A DNA stretch of 64,000 nucleotides from Lachnospiraceae bacterium UBA7205 (GCA_002490665.1 DKUL01000014.1:62206-126205); one strand, 5' to 3'; positions 51,011 to 60,715 are shown, counted from the first letter of the stretch. The notes: generated from the letters alone by a model not told the origin. Made by a program: numbers and translations.

Positions 51011-54000
51011 TCATGGCACGACACGGTACTCGTATGTCCCTGCCCCTAGCTCCATGCCCTGGTACTGCGCGTCCGGAAGGGATACTGTCGCAGTCGTGCC
51101 GGGCGGAATCACAAAACGAAATACCAGTTCGTTTCCCTCCACGCGCCAGCTGCTCTCTATCGTTCCGTGCACACTTTCATAGCTTCCCGACGCATATGTC
51201 AGTCCGCCGCCCACCTGAGGCTCAATATAGAAATGCCGATACCCCGGACTGTCCTCATCCCTGCGGATTCCGAGAATGTCACTGTACAGCCACTGTCCCA
51301 CCGTTCCAAGGCCAAAATGGTTCAGCGAGCCATTCACCGCATATGTCCCGCCGTCCGTGTCATAACATGTGTACCATGATTCCGTAATCGTCGTCTGGCC
51401 GTATGAAAGCATATGGTTCCATGACGGATACGTGTCCTGCTGCAAAATGCGGTATGCCGTGTCGGTATATCCGTACCTGCAGAGCACCGGCAGCAGAAAC
51501 TGTGTCGCTACATATCCTGTATTCAAATGACCGTCATATTCCAGAACCGCATTGTTCAGGCACCGGGCGCCCTGCTGTGCAAGCTCCTCCGGATACAGCC
51601 CATAAGCCAGTCCAAGCGTGTAGGCTGACTGGAGCCAGCAGTCAATCGAGCCGTCCGCATTGATATAGTTGTCCTGCCATGCCTTTTTATATTGATTGTA
51701 AACCATGTCGTATTTCTTGGCAATGTCATTTTCACCAATATCTGCACTCATTTTTGACAAAAGTTGTGCAACATATGCACATTGTGCCGTATTTGCAATC
51801 TCGTCGTCCAGCACGGAGACCGCGTTATGGTCGCTGTAATTGTGCTGCCTGCGCACATAATTTTCGCTTGTGTCCACCAGATAGTCCATGTATCTGCACA
51901 TCGCATCCAGGTTTTCCCTGATGATTTCCGGATTGCCATACTGCTGATACAGCTCCCACACGAGGATTATTCCCGCGTCACTCCAGCCGTTTGCCCCGCT
52001 GTCCATGTTGTCGCTCGGCGCAATCTCCGGGAAAGCGCCGTTTTCGCACTGCCCGCCTATCAGCATTTCTGTGTAGTGCTTCAGATAATTATATGCATCG
52101 AAATTGTACATCGCCGTATTGGCAAACACCTGCGCGTCGCCCGCCCACCCGAAGCGTTCGTCCCGCTGGGGACAGTCCGTCGGCACATCCAGGTAATTGC
52201 TCACCTGCGTCCAGCAAATGCTGTCATACAGCCTGTTCACCCTGTCGTCCGAACAGGTAAAAGTGCCTGTCCGCCTGATGTCCGCACTAATCACAAGCCC
52301 GCTCACATCCGACAGCGGCAGCGGTTTTCCAAGCCCCGATATCTGCACATAGCGAAAGCCCCTGCACACAAGGGACGGCGTGTAATTCTCCTCCCCGGTG
52401 CCGCCCACGACATAATAGTCCGTGTTGTCCGCGGCATACAGGTTCTGTGTCCAGACCGTCCCGACCACGTCATCGCGGCACGACATCCGCTCGTCGTTTA
52501 ACGCCTCCGCATACCGTATCGTTATCACATTTCCTTTCATGCCCTGCGTATCCTTCAGGACAATCCTGCAGTTTCCGTTAAAGTTCTGCCCAAAGTCATA
52601 CACATACTCCCCGGGGACAGGCTCCGATACCGCCACTGGCGCCACCGTGCCGACACAGGTTACCGGCGCTGCCTCCGTCGCTTTTTTATCCAGACCGTCG
52701 TACTTCGCAAACACATCCGCCTGTTTCCACCCGTCCGCTGCATAATCCGCGCTGCACCAGCCTGCCTGCTCCCTTGTGGCATCATAAAACTCTCCAAGAA
52801 ACATATCGTCATTCCTGACAGGTCCGTCCCTGTACACCTGCCAGTCATCCCCCGTGACAACCGTCTGGCTGCTGCCGTCCTCATACGCAATCACCAGCTT
52901 TGCCTGGAACGCGATGTCCTCTCCCCACCAGGCATTTGACTTGTTGTACCGCCCATGCCCAATCACCGCGCCAATCACATTCGTTCCATCCAGAAATTCC
53001 GTGACATCATATGTCCGGTAATAAGTCTCCCGGCTGTATATTGACCGCCCCGGCGTCAGATATTCGCCGCAGACGTCCCTTCCGTTCAGGTAAATCCTGT
53101 AATCCCCAAGCGCCGTGGCATAGAGCCGTGCAGCCGAAATCCGTTTATCCCTTTCGCACGAAAAGACATGCCGGAGCATCGGCGCCGGCTCCTGCACACC
53201 CGCAGGAAGCAGAAAGCCGGAGGAAGCCTCGCACCAGCCATCCACAATCTTCGCATGGTACGGTGAAAAAATATGGTTCCTGCCGTCGTCAAAGGTTTCC
53301 TCGCAAATCACGCTTCCCGCGTCGCCATCAGTCACGACAATATTGTCATAATACGCGTAATATGCCCCTCTCGCCGTCCAGAGTCCGATATTTGCCAGTT
53401 CCTTTCCCTCCGGGAATCCTGGCAGCTGCGCCACAAGAACCGCGGTGCCGTCCACCGAGGCACTGACCACGCCGCCCCTGACATCCAGCTCCACATGGTG
53501 CTGCACGCCGCCAAACGCCTCCGCGCTGGCAAAGATGTCAGGAAACGCCTCGCCAAGCACGACGGCAGTCCTGTCCTCGTCCGCGCCGGAACATTCGACA
53601 ACCGCGCATTCCACCGATTCGCCCAGCGTATTGATGTCAAAGCGCAGATAGTCCCCATACTGGTTCGTGTCCATCCCCCACACAAAGCCAGAGTGTGTCC
53701 TGCCAAGGCGCACATCATACGCGATGTGGTACGGCTGTGGCGCCATCTGTTTTTCCCTTTTCCTGTCCTTCCGGATGCCAATCCATGCGGCGCCGCCCCA
53801 GTCGCCATCGGTCAGCCCCATCTCAAAAAATGCCGTGTCGGCACTCTGCATCCGGTTTCCGTCCTCGTCCCACGCACACACCCGCCATGCATACCGTTTT
53901 CCTGCTTCCAGTGCACTGCCGCCATACGGCACCGCCACCGAAAGCCCGGACTTAGTCCTGCCGCTGTCCCACACATATTCCTGCTGTTCCAGCTGTTCGG

Positions 54001-54238
54001 GCGACTCTGCCACAAAAATCTGGTAGGCAGCCTGATTTCCCGCATTTTCCTTCATCCGCCAGCCAAATACAGGCGTGTCCTCAATGCCTATGGGATTTTC
54101 CTCATAATTGACCGTCAGATTTGTCAAGCTGCCAGATACGGCAGCGTCGGAATCCTCCCTGCTGCCGCATCCCCCGCTTATCACGCCCATCAATACCACG
54201 GCAATCCACACCGTCGTTCTCCGAAATCCCTGAATCAT
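51011..54238 (-). CDS. GH78 alpha-L-rhamnosidase lipoprotein
   Basis: A 1075-residue exported glycosidase. A lipoprotein signal ends in SGGC (Cys24). The fibronectin-like N-terminal domain has FGWRMKENAGNQAAYQIFVA. An inserted concanavalin-like beta-sandwich (~165-330) follows, then the family core with TDCPQRDERFGWAGDAQVF, which holds the catalytic general-acid region, and WYTCYDTDGGTYAVNGSLNHF. The all-beta C-terminal domain ends the protein. It hydrolyses terminal alpha-L-rhamnose. It lies among glycan biosynthesis genes rather than in a degradation locus, so it may trim the cell's own rhamnose glycan. AAGGAG precedes the ATG. Confidence 0.93.
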   Translation of the reverse strand: MIQGFRRTTVWIAVVLMGVISGGCGSREDSDAAVSGSLTNLTVNYEENPIGIEDTPVFGWRMKENAGNQAAYQIFVAESPEQLEQQEYVWDSGRTKSGLSVAVPYGGSALEAGKRYAWRVCAWDEDGNRMQSADTAFFEMGLTDGDWGGAAWIGIRKDRKREKQMAPQPYHIAYDVRLGRTHSGFVWGMDTNQYGDYLRFDINTLGESVECAVVECSGADEDRTAVVLGEAFPDIFASAEAFGGVQHHVELDVRGGVVSASVDGTAVLVAQLPGFPEGKELANIGLWTARGAYYAYYDNIVVTDGDAGSVICEETFDDGRNHIFSPYHAKIVDGWCEASSGFLLPAGVQEPAPMLRHVFSCERDKRISAARLYATALGDYRIYLNGRDVCGEYLTPGRSIYSRETYYRTYDVTEFLDGTNVIGAVIGHGRYNKSNAWWGEDIAFQAKLVIAYEDGSSQTVVTGDDWQVYRDGPVRNDDMFLGEFYDATREQAGWCSADYAADGWKQADVFAKYDGLDKKATEAAPVTCVGTVAPVAVSEPVPGEYVYDFGQNFNGNCRIVLKDTQGMKGNVITIRYAEALNDERMSCRDDVVGTVWTQNLYAADNTDYYVVGGTGEENYTPSLVCRGFRYVQISGLGKPLPLSDVSGLVISADIRRTGTFTCSDDRVNRLYDSICWTQVSNYLDVPTDCPQRDERFGWAGDAQVFANTAMYNFDAYNYLKHYTEMLIGGQCENGAFPEIAPSDNMDSGANGWSDAGIILVWELYQQYGNPEIIRENLDAMCRYMDYLVDTSENYVRRQHNYSDHNAVSVLDDEIANTAQCAYVAQLLSKMSADIGENDIAKKYDMVYNQYKKAWQDNYINADGSIDCWLQSAYTLGLAYGLYPEELAQQGARCLNNAVLEYDGHLNTGYVATQFLLPVLCRYGYTDTAYRILQQDTYPSWNHMLSYGQTTITESWYTCYDTDGGTYAVNGSLNHFGLGTVGQWLYSDILGIRRDEDSPGYRHFYIEPQVGGGLTYASGSYESVHGTIESSWRVEGNELVFRFVIPPGTTATVSLPDAQYQGMELGAGTYEYRVVP

Positions 54239-54250
54239 CTGCCCAGCTCC

Positions 54251-55834
54251 TTACTCGCACATTTTCACAACCCATATCCCGTCTATCTTCTGTACACAGC
54301 CCTTATCCGGATAGACAGGCATGTCCTTGTACGTGTCGGTCTGCATCAGTTCCTCCTTCTTGTCATGCCGAAGGTCAGCCATGTCATAGCCGACAAACAT
54401 TTTGATGAAGTTGTCCCGCACGCTCATCGTAATCAGTCCGTTTTCAAGCGCCACACCGTCAAGCGCCCTGAGGTCCTCCGCGTTGAGCACGTCGACCTCC
54501 ACGCTGCTGGGATTGTCCCTGTAATAAAACTCCCCAAGGATCTCAATGCTGTCGCCCTCCACAAAGCCGGGCGTCGCCTCCACCATCGCAATCACCCTGT
54601 TAAAATACTGCTGGACACGCTCCGTCGCAAAATGCGTCCTTAAATATGCACGGTTTGCCAGAAGGTAATCCGTATAGCTGCTCAGGGCGACTGTAGCCGC
54701 CGTAACGGCAACAATCCCATAGCGGAGCACGTTTTTCCACATGACGGACACCGGCTTTCCATGCCAGTCCTCCATGCAGTACTCAAGGAGCGCCAGCACC
54801 AGCACGTAAATCAGTGCATACGCGTACAGCATCAGCATCGAATAGCTTACCTCGGGCGCCATAAAATAGATAAACGCCGCCGCCAGGGGAACGAAAAAGC
54901 AGAGCACGGTCAGCATCAGGAATGTCAGCACGTCCCTGTACATTTTTCTCTCGGCTGCAAGGTACACAAACAGCGCCACCGCAAGGACGCAGGTCATGAT
55001 ATTTGCCGCCTGTGCGGTTCTGCTCACAAACGCAAACGGTTTCCAGAGGAAGTATTCCAAAAACCGCTTATAGCATCTGCCAATCAGAACCGGCATCTCG
55101 CCAACGGCAATCTGTCCCATATTGCCGACACCGCCATATGTCTCACTGTCAATGTTCGGATAGATGATATGCGACAGCTTCATATACAGAAGAACCCCGG
55201 CGCCCAGAACCACCACGCAGAGGATTCCCGTCCGCAATACCTCAGGAAATTTTTTGCCGTGATAGATGTCGGATATCATGCCAAACAACATCAGCGTTAT
55301 CGCAAAACTGACATAGCTCTGGTATGTCCCGAGTGAACAGATAAGCAGCGCCACGCAAGGCAGCCACCCGAAACGGTATTTTCGCAGGAGGTACACCGAA
55401 AGCGTCGCCATCAGGATGCCGATACCCGAAGTGTGCGCCATAAACATAAATGTCATCGTGCTGACCACGCTGGGGAATGTCTCAAGCACCACCGCGGACA
55501 GAACTGCCACTGTAGTACTTTTAATCTGCAAAATTTCAAGAATCAGGCACGCTGAGACCGCGATGCACACAATCAGCAAAAAACCGTGTACCGCAGGCAC
55601 ACTGTACTTCCCGCCAAGCGGATGGATATATTTTAAAAACCATCTCCCGAGATAGTCGCCGCTGCCATACGTCCCCATGCTGTTTGCATCATCCCAGTTG
55701 AGCAGCTTGTGGGTCAGCATGTAGAAATGGGTCAGCCATCCCGCAAGCACCGCAGTCACAAAGCATATCCTTGTATGTCTGGGAATCCTTTTATTTACCT
55801 GTGCCAACAAGTCAAACTGCATCAAAATGTCCAT
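54251..55834 (-). CDS. GtrII-like membrane glucosyltransferase
   Basis: A 527-residue GT-C-fold protein with about ten helices. The first extracellular loop reads KLLNWDDANSMGTYGSGDYLGRWFL, with the acidic pair typical of GtrII (pfam14264). A C-terminal soluble extracellular domain (~400-527) follows. It should move a sugar from an undecaprenyl-phosphate carrier onto a surface glycan, using the product of the GtrB-like enzyme. AAGGAGC precedes the ATG at 55834. It lies 17 nt after the DUF6311-like gene and 12 nt before the rhamnosidase gene. Confidence 0.85.
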   Translation of the reverse strand: MDILMQFDLLAQVNKRIPRHTRICFVTAVLAGWLTHFYMLTHKLLNWDDANSMGTYGSGDYLGRWFLKYIHPLGGKYSVPAVHGFLLIVCIAVSACLILEILQIKSTTVAVLSAVVLETFPSVVSTMTFMFMAHTSGIGILMATLSVYLLRKYRFGWLPCVALLICSLGTYQSYVSFAITLMLFGMISDIYHGKKFPEVLRTGILCVVVLGAGVLLYMKLSHIIYPNIDSETYGGVGNMGQIAVGEMPVLIGRCYKRFLEYFLWKPFAFVSRTAQAANIMTCVLAVALFVYLAAERKMYRDVLTFLMLTVLCFFVPLAAAFIYFMAPEVSYSMLMLYAYALIYVLVLALLEYCMEDWHGKPVSVMWKNVLRYGIVAVTAATVALSSYTDYLLANRAYLRTHFATERVQQYFNRVIAMVEATPGFVEGDSIEILGEFYYRDNPSSVEVDVLNAEDLRALDGVALENGLITMSVRDNFIKMFVGYDMADLRHDKKEELMQTDTYKDMPVYPDKGCVQKIDGIWVVKMCE

Positions 55835-55851
55835 GCTCCTTTCACATTATC

Positions 55852-57528
55852 TTACCGTTCCAGCTCAAATGTCGTCCCTACAACATAACCGTCCGCCTCA
55901 TAAAAATACAGCCCGCAGTCCGCGTATTCCTGTACCTCATCCGGCACAAACACAAATACGTATGTGTCATCGGGATTGTGCAGGCTGTTCTGGGTGTCTT
56001 CCATTACGCCGATTCCCCGCGCAAAATAAAAAATATTCATCGTGAGCTGGTTGTCGTACGCCCACTTTGCAAACTCAAGTATCTCCCTGTTTCCATAGCT
56101 GTTTGACACCCATACCAGATGGCGCAGGCTCTCCTTCTGTGCAAGCTCCGTCCATACATCGTCCTGAAACGGGGACACGTAAGTTGTTTTCTTTGCAAAC
56201 TGAACCCTCTGCTCTGCCAGCTTGCCGCCAATGTCAACAATCTGTAATATGCAGCACGCCGCTACCACCACGGTTCCGGCTACTGCCACCATATTCTTGT
56301 ATCGCCGGCTGTTTTTTTCAAAGATATTTTCCCACAGCTTTGCATTGCATGCAATCGCAGCCAGGTAAATCATATAGTTGACCGGCCATATGATTCTCCC
56401 GGTTGAGCGGAAAATACTCCAATAATGCGTCAGTGTGCTGCTGTCCGTCAGCACAAAAAGCAGCCTGTCATTCCATGTCACGACAGGCGAAGCCGCAAAT
56501 ACCACAAGTCCGGCCGCCATGAGCCCCGCTGTCAATATCTCCATTCGTTTTCTTTTGATACAACTGCCGCCGTTCCTTGTCAAATCCATCACGACAAAGG
56601 CTGCCACTGTAGTAAGCAGCACAAAAATACCAAGCCCCAGATAGGCAAACCCTTCGTATTGCAGCTCGTGGTACATCGGAAGGGCATCAAAAAAACGAGA
56701 ATACCCTTTTGCGTTAAAAAAACCGTTTAGATTAAAGCTGCACTCGCCAAGCCCGCTGTCACTCGAAACCGCGCGTGTCGAAAACCCGCCCAACAGGTAT
56801 GTGCTGATAAAAAGCATGCCGCCAAACGATATTCCCGGAAGCAGATACTTCCACCCAAACCGTCTCTCCCGCCAAAAGCTGCACAGCAGATATCCGCACA
56901 AAAAAGCGCCGCACATCGGAAGAAAATACAGGTGCACTGCCGCCGTCAGCGCCCCAAGGATCCCCCAGCACACCACTGCCTTTTTCGTATTGCGGTAATC
57001 CTTCCCATGCCTGACAAACAGGTAGAGCGCCGCAAGAATCATCCAGTGCCCGCCAAGCGCGGTATGTTTAAACATCCGCTCGATGACAAGGGGCGATAAG
57101 ACAAAAAAAATGCTGCCAATAAGCGCCTGCATTCTCCCCACCGAAAGCTCCCGTAGTATTTTCGCCGAAAAAAAGCCATGCAGGGCAAAGCTGACGATTC
57201 CCCACCATCCAAAATACTGGAATGTCTCTGGAAGAATGGGTGATAGCAGCTTAAAAAAAACAGCCAGAACCGGAATCGAATCGGTAAAAATGACCGATGT
57301 GAAAGATGGGTACGCCAGATTATCTGTAAGACCAACAGGAAAGAACCAGTCACTGCGCCTGTAAAAGCACCAGCCCAGATAATGCTGTGTCAGATCCCCC
57401 TGCCCCAGCAGCCAGTCGTCATAGACCGGATTTAATACATGCAGTCCGTATATCGCCATAAATGCCACGATGCCAATCATGGCAGACAATCCGTACACTA
57501 CGCTGTCACTATTTAATTTTCCGCGCAT
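55852..57528 (-). CDS. DUF6311-like membrane glycosyltransferase
   Basis: A 558-residue polytopic protein of GT-C type. The first loop holds DWLLGQGDLTQHYLGW and then FTDSIPVLAVFFKLL, and the helices carry FQYFGWWGIVSFALHGFFSA, a pattern I associate with DUF6311. The extracellular C-terminal part follows ~430. Start at 57528 (MRGKLN) is supported by GGAGAAGGAAC. It is the first gene of the long operon behind the promoter at 57635-57663. The exact donor and acceptor are unknown. Confidence 0.8.
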   Translation of the reverse strand: MRGKLNSDSVVYGLSAMIGIVAFMAIYGLHVLNPVYDDWLLGQGDLTQHYLGWCFYRRSDWFFPVGLTDNLAYPSFTSVIFTDSIPVLAVFFKLLSPILPETFQYFGWWGIVSFALHGFFSAKILRELSVGRMQALIGSIFFVLSPLVIERMFKHTALGGHWMILAALYLFVRHGKDYRNTKKAVVCWGILGALTAAVHLYFLPMCGAFLCGYLLCSFWRERRFGWKYLLPGISFGGMLFISTYLLGGFSTRAVSSDSGLGECSFNLNGFFNAKGYSRFFDALPMYHELQYEGFAYLGLGIFVLLTTVAAFVVMDLTRNGGSCIKRKRMEILTAGLMAAGLVVFAASPVVTWNDRLLFVLTDSSTLTHYWSIFRSTGRIIWPVNYMIYLAAIACNAKLWENIFEKNSRRYKNMVAVAGTVVVAACCILQIVDIGGKLAEQRVQFAKKTTYVSPFQDDVWTELAQKESLRHLVWVSNSYGNREILEFAKWAYDNQLTMNIFYFARGIGVMEDTQNSLHNPDDTYVFVFVPDEVQEYADCGLYFYEADGYVVGTTFELER

Positions 57529-57561
57529 GTTCCTTCTCCATTCCTGCAAAATTTATACCAG

Positions 57562-57592
57562 TACTCGCGTCAGACTTCATCTGTCGTGAGTA
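57562..57592. repeat. Palindromic repeat, type A (copy 2), in the DUF6311 leader
   Basis: Arms TACTCGCGTCAGA and TCTGTCGTGAGTA around CTTCA, with two mismatches. Its reverse complement closely matches the hairpin at 605-638. It lies 34 nt upstream of the ATG at 57528 and downstream of the predicted promoter, so it would be a hairpin in the mRNA leader. Confidence 0.65.
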
Positions 57593-57634
57593 TATAAAAT
57601 AAGCGTATTTGCCATAAAGTAACGATTTAGATTT

Positions 57635-57663
57635 ATTCTACCCATTATTTAAGCAAAATGCAA
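57635..57663 (-). promoter_or_regulatory. Sigma-A type promoter for the DUF6311-to-DMT operon
   Basis: TTGCAT and TAGAAT on the minus strand with 17 bp between. The spacer TTTGCTTAAATAATGGG is close to that of the promoter at 14537-14565. The leader of about 100 nt carries the palindrome at 57562-57592. Confidence 0.75.
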
Positions 57664-57762
57664 GAAATTATTAATACGATTTTAATTTTTCCGTTCTATA
57701 ATATACATATGCAATGCCTTCTTAATCTCATAGGCATGTATATTCAATACTTACAGGCACAG

Positions 57763-57791
57763 ACTACAGTATATCACTTTCCATGTATAAT
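57763..57791 (+). promoter_or_regulatory. Possible promoter of the plus-strand membrane protein
   Basis: A perfect TATAAT at 57786-57791 with a weak ACTACA 17 bp upstream. Transcription would start about 27 nt before the ATG at 57825 and include the GGAGG at 57814-57818. A second TATAAT occurs further upstream near 57701 but has no good -35. Confidence 0.45.
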
Positions 57792-57824
57792 GACTCTTTA
57801 ACATGGCAGAAACGGAGGATTGCT

Positions 57825-59537
57825 ATGATATCGGTATTATTCAACTGGCTCTACATTTTTATCATCACCTTTCTAATCGGACTGGGTTTTTTCAGGCTGC
57901 TGTCCGTCTTCCTGAAAAGGCAGCTGTCATTTTCCTTTTTTTCGCTGATACTGTGCGGTGTCGCTGTCACAACCGTCTACACGCAGTTTCTCAGCCTCTT
58001 CTGTAAAATTGGCGCGCTTGCAAACCTGCTTCTGATTCTGCTGTGCATTGCCGCGTTTATCGCATATCCGCGTTCCTTTTATCTACAGTACCTGAAAAAA
58101 CTGAAAAACACCTTTTTTTGCTGGAACGGGCTGCTCTATATCGGACTGATCCTTTTCATCGCATTCTGTACCTCACGCGGAACGATTCACACAGACACAA
58201 GCCTTTACCACGCACAGGCAGTCCGGTGGTATGAGGAATACGGCGTTGTAAAGGGACTCGGGAACCTGCAGTGGCACTTTGCGTACAACAGCTCCTATTT
58301 TGCGTTCGCCGCGCTGTTTAGCCTTAAATTCCTGTGCGGTCAGTCGCTTCACTGTACCACCGGCTTTATCGCAATTGTCCTCATCCTGTGGTCCGTGTAC
58401 CGCCTGCGGGGATTTTTTACACGCACACGCCATATGACGGATATGTGCTGTATCGGCATACTGTTTTATACCCTTGTCAACCTGACAGGATGCGTCTCCC
58501 CAGCATCCGACTACGCGACAATGTACATGGCGCTCTACCTGATTGCACGCTGGTGTGATACAATCGAACATGACCCCGGAGACATTGACGCCTTTTCCCT
58601 TTTAAGCGTCTTTTCCGTATACGTGATGACACTCAAGCTGTCCACCGGACTGCTTGTACTGCTCGTTATCTTCCCCCTTGTCTGTCTCATCCGGTCAAGG
58701 CGGACAAAGGATATTTTTATCTATCTTGCCCTCGGTCTGCTGACAGCAGCGCCTTTCCTGATCCGGAATGTCATCATATCCGGCTGGCTGGTCTATCCCT
58801 TTGCCGCAATTGACCTGTTCCAGTTTGACTGGAAAATGCCTGTACGCTATGTCAATATTGACTCTTCCACCATCAAAGTGTGGGCGAGGTGCCTGTACGA
58901 CCCCAGCCTGATTGACATGCCCTTTTATAAGTGGCTTCCAATATGGTGGGAAGCGCAGGAGCGCTATTCCCAGATGCTTATCCTCACAAATGTCCTGGCG
59001 TTTGTCCTGGACGGCGCCCTGCTGCTGCACAAAATCGCGGCAAAGGCAAAGCCCTGCTGGAATACGGTTCTGATTAATCTGTGCACTTTTATGTGCATTG
59101 CGGCATGGCTGTTCCTGGCGCCTTTTATCCGGTACGGACTTGCTTTTCTCATTGCAGCACCGATGATTTCTGTTGGAATGTGGCTGGAAACATGGCAAAA
59201 AGAATATGAGACTGACAGCTTTTACAAATTATTTTCAGGCTGTGTCATATTTGCCATGTTTTTTGTCCTCTCACCATACTGGGAGCACTATTTCGTGGAT
59301 GACATTGTGTTTATCAAGCAAAATCTGACACAGCCCTGCTATATCTGCCAAAAGAATTATGATACTTCCCCGATGGAAGAATATGACATGAATGGAATCA
59401 CCATATATTGTCCGAAAGAGGGACAGATTACAGGATATGACTACTTTCCCGCCTCATCATATGATTATATGATCCGCACCACTGAGCTGAGGGGAAATTC
59501 CTTAAAAGACGGATTCCGGTCACTGGAACGGGAATAG
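57825..59537 (+). CDS. Polytopic GT-C-like membrane protein (LIC_10190-like)
   Basis: A 570-residue protein with about twelve helices. The first large loop reads TIHTDTSLYHAQAVRWYEEYG, followed by LQWHFAYNSSYF, a pattern I associate with the LIC_10190 family and compatible with a GT-C transferase. The C-terminal ~70 residues are soluble and contain CYICQKNYDTSP. The start at 57825 has ACGGAGGATT upstream. It is the only plus-strand gene in the window, and its last 18 nt overlap the end of the converging GT4 gene. Function is inferred only from fold-like features. Confidence 0.78.
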   Translation: MISVLFNWLYIFIITFLIGLGFFRLLSVFLKRQLSFSFFSLILCGVAVTTVYTQFLSLFCKIGALANLLLILLCIAAFIAYPRSFYLQYLKKLKNTFFCWNGLLYIGLILFIAFCTSRGTIHTDTSLYHAQAVRWYEEYGVVKGLGNLQWHFAYNSSYFAFAALFSLKFLCGQSLHCTTGFIAIVLILWSVYRLRGFFTRTRHMTDMCCIGILFYTLVNLTGCVSPASDYATMYMALYLIARWCDTIEHDPGDIDAFSLLSVFSVYVMTLKLSTGLLVLLVIFPLVCLIRSRRTKDIFIYLALGLLTAAPFLIRNVIISGWLVYPFAAIDLFQFDWKMPVRYVNIDSSTIKVWARCLYDPSLIDMPFYKWLPIWWEAQERYSQMLILTNVLAFVLDGALLLHKIAAKAKPCWNTVLINLCTFMCIAAWLFLAPFIRYGLAFLIAAPMISVGMWLETWQKEYETDSFYKLFSGCVIFAMFFVLSPYWEHYFVDDIVFIKQNLTQPCYICQKNYDTSPMEEYDMNGITIYCPKEGQITGYDYFPASSYDYMIRTTELRGNSLKDGFRSLERE

Positions 59538-60614
59538 TACTTTTTTGTAGAGTTCCCCTGTCTTATCCCATGAAAAACGCTTTACATTTTCCAGTCCCTT
59601 CTGGCGAAGCGCACTGCGCCTGTCATCGTCTGCCAGTATACCAGCAAGTTCGCGCGCCACTTTACCATATTCTTCCGGATTGACATATACGGCAGCATCC
59701 CCTGCCACCTCCGGAAGCGAACTTGTATCCGAGCAGACCACGACAGTTCCCAGCTGCATCGCCTCTATCGGCGGAAAGCCAAAGCCCTCTATCAGGGACA
59801 GGAACAAAAAAACACTTGCACCGTATATCAGCTGGTGAAAATCCTCATTCTTTTCCACATATTTGATACAGGTAATGTTCTTCATGGTCAGGGAATCCGA
59901 AGTAAATGCACGACAGTCATCAATTCCGACAATTGTAAGCGGCAGCGGACTGTCGGTCATGTGACAGTACTTCTCATAGCTTTTCACAATCCCCTCGGCA
60001 TTCTTGTGCGGGAGCGCCGAGGTGACCGCCATGATATAAGCCGTATCCGGCTCGGCAAATTCTTTTTTCGCAATGGCATTGTATCCGTTCGGGATGACAA
60101 CAATGTCGTCGCCCGAAACATGCGCGTACTTCATGATGTCCCGCTTCGACGCCTCGGATATCGTAATCACGTCGTCCGCCCTGCGCGCGGAAGCCTTCAG
60201 ACGCCGCATAATATAAAAATTCTCAAGTTTATTCAGATAATCGGGATATTGTTCGTGATAGTAAAACGGTATCATGTCATGGATGATAACGCTTTCCCTG
60301 GTCAGATGGAGCATGGATGCATACCCTCTCGGGAACAGCACCTTGTCCGCCTTTTTCTTTTTCGCGCGGATGCTCACTTCAAAGAGTTCCCACAGAATAC
60401 AGGTCAGTTTATTCAGGGGATTTTTGTCAATCTGTATAAATTCCACATTCGGTATGTCAAAATCTTTTCGGTTGTATGAATTGCCAAAAACGACAAGCTC
60501 GTTCCCATCATCAGACGCGGCAAGCGCCCGCACAAGATTCAGCGCAAGATTATAGATTCCAATGCTTTTTCCTGCACCCTTTACAAGTTTAAAACAGTCA
60601 ATAACCAGCCTCAT
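59520..60614 (-). CDS. GT4 family glycosyltransferase
   Basis: A 364-residue GT-B enzyme. VIPNGYN opens the second Rossmann domain, and the donor-binding EGFGFPPIEAMQLGT holds the EX7E retaining motif. The N-terminus VKGAGKSIGIYNLALNLVRAL is the usual acceptor-side loop. It resembles mannosyl- or rhamnosyl-transferases of RfaB/WbnK-like type. A GGGGGG site lies 9 nt before the ATG. It has its own promoter (60716-60745) and a hairpin in its leader. Sugar specificity cannot be read. Confidence 0.88.
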   Translation of the reverse strand: MRLVIDCFKLVKGAGKSIGIYNLALNLVRALAASDDGNELVVFGNSYNRKDFDIPNVEFIQIDKNPLNKLTCILWELFEVSIRAKKKKADKVLFPRGYASMLHLTRESVIIHDMIPFYYHEQYPDYLNKLENFYIMRRLKASARRADDVITISEASKRDIMKYAHVSGDDIVVIPNGYNAIAKKEFAEPDTAYIMAVTSALPHKNAEGIVKSYEKYCHMTDSPLPLTIVGIDDCRAFTSDSLTMKNITCIKYVEKNEDFHQLIYGASVFLFLSLIEGFGFPPIEAMQLGTVVVCSDTSSLPEVAGDAAVYVNPEEYGKVARELAGILADDDRRSALRQKGLENVKRFSWDKTGELYKKVLFPFQ

Positions 60615-60663
60615 ACCGCACTGCCCCCCATTTCAATTGATTCTGTCCCCTAAAGGCAAGCTG

Positions 60664-60697
60664 CCATGCGGTTCGAAACGGTTCCGGCGCCGCATGG
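60664..60697. promoter_or_regulatory. Hairpin in the GT4 leader
   Basis: Perfect 8 bp arms CCATGCGG and CCGCATGG around an 18 nt loop, located between the predicted promoter and the GT4 start. No U-tract follows. It could be an mRNA-stabilising leader or a weak terminator of the DUF4956 transcript. Confidence 0.45.
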
Positions 60698-60715
60698 TGT
60701 CCAGTCCCCGACAAT

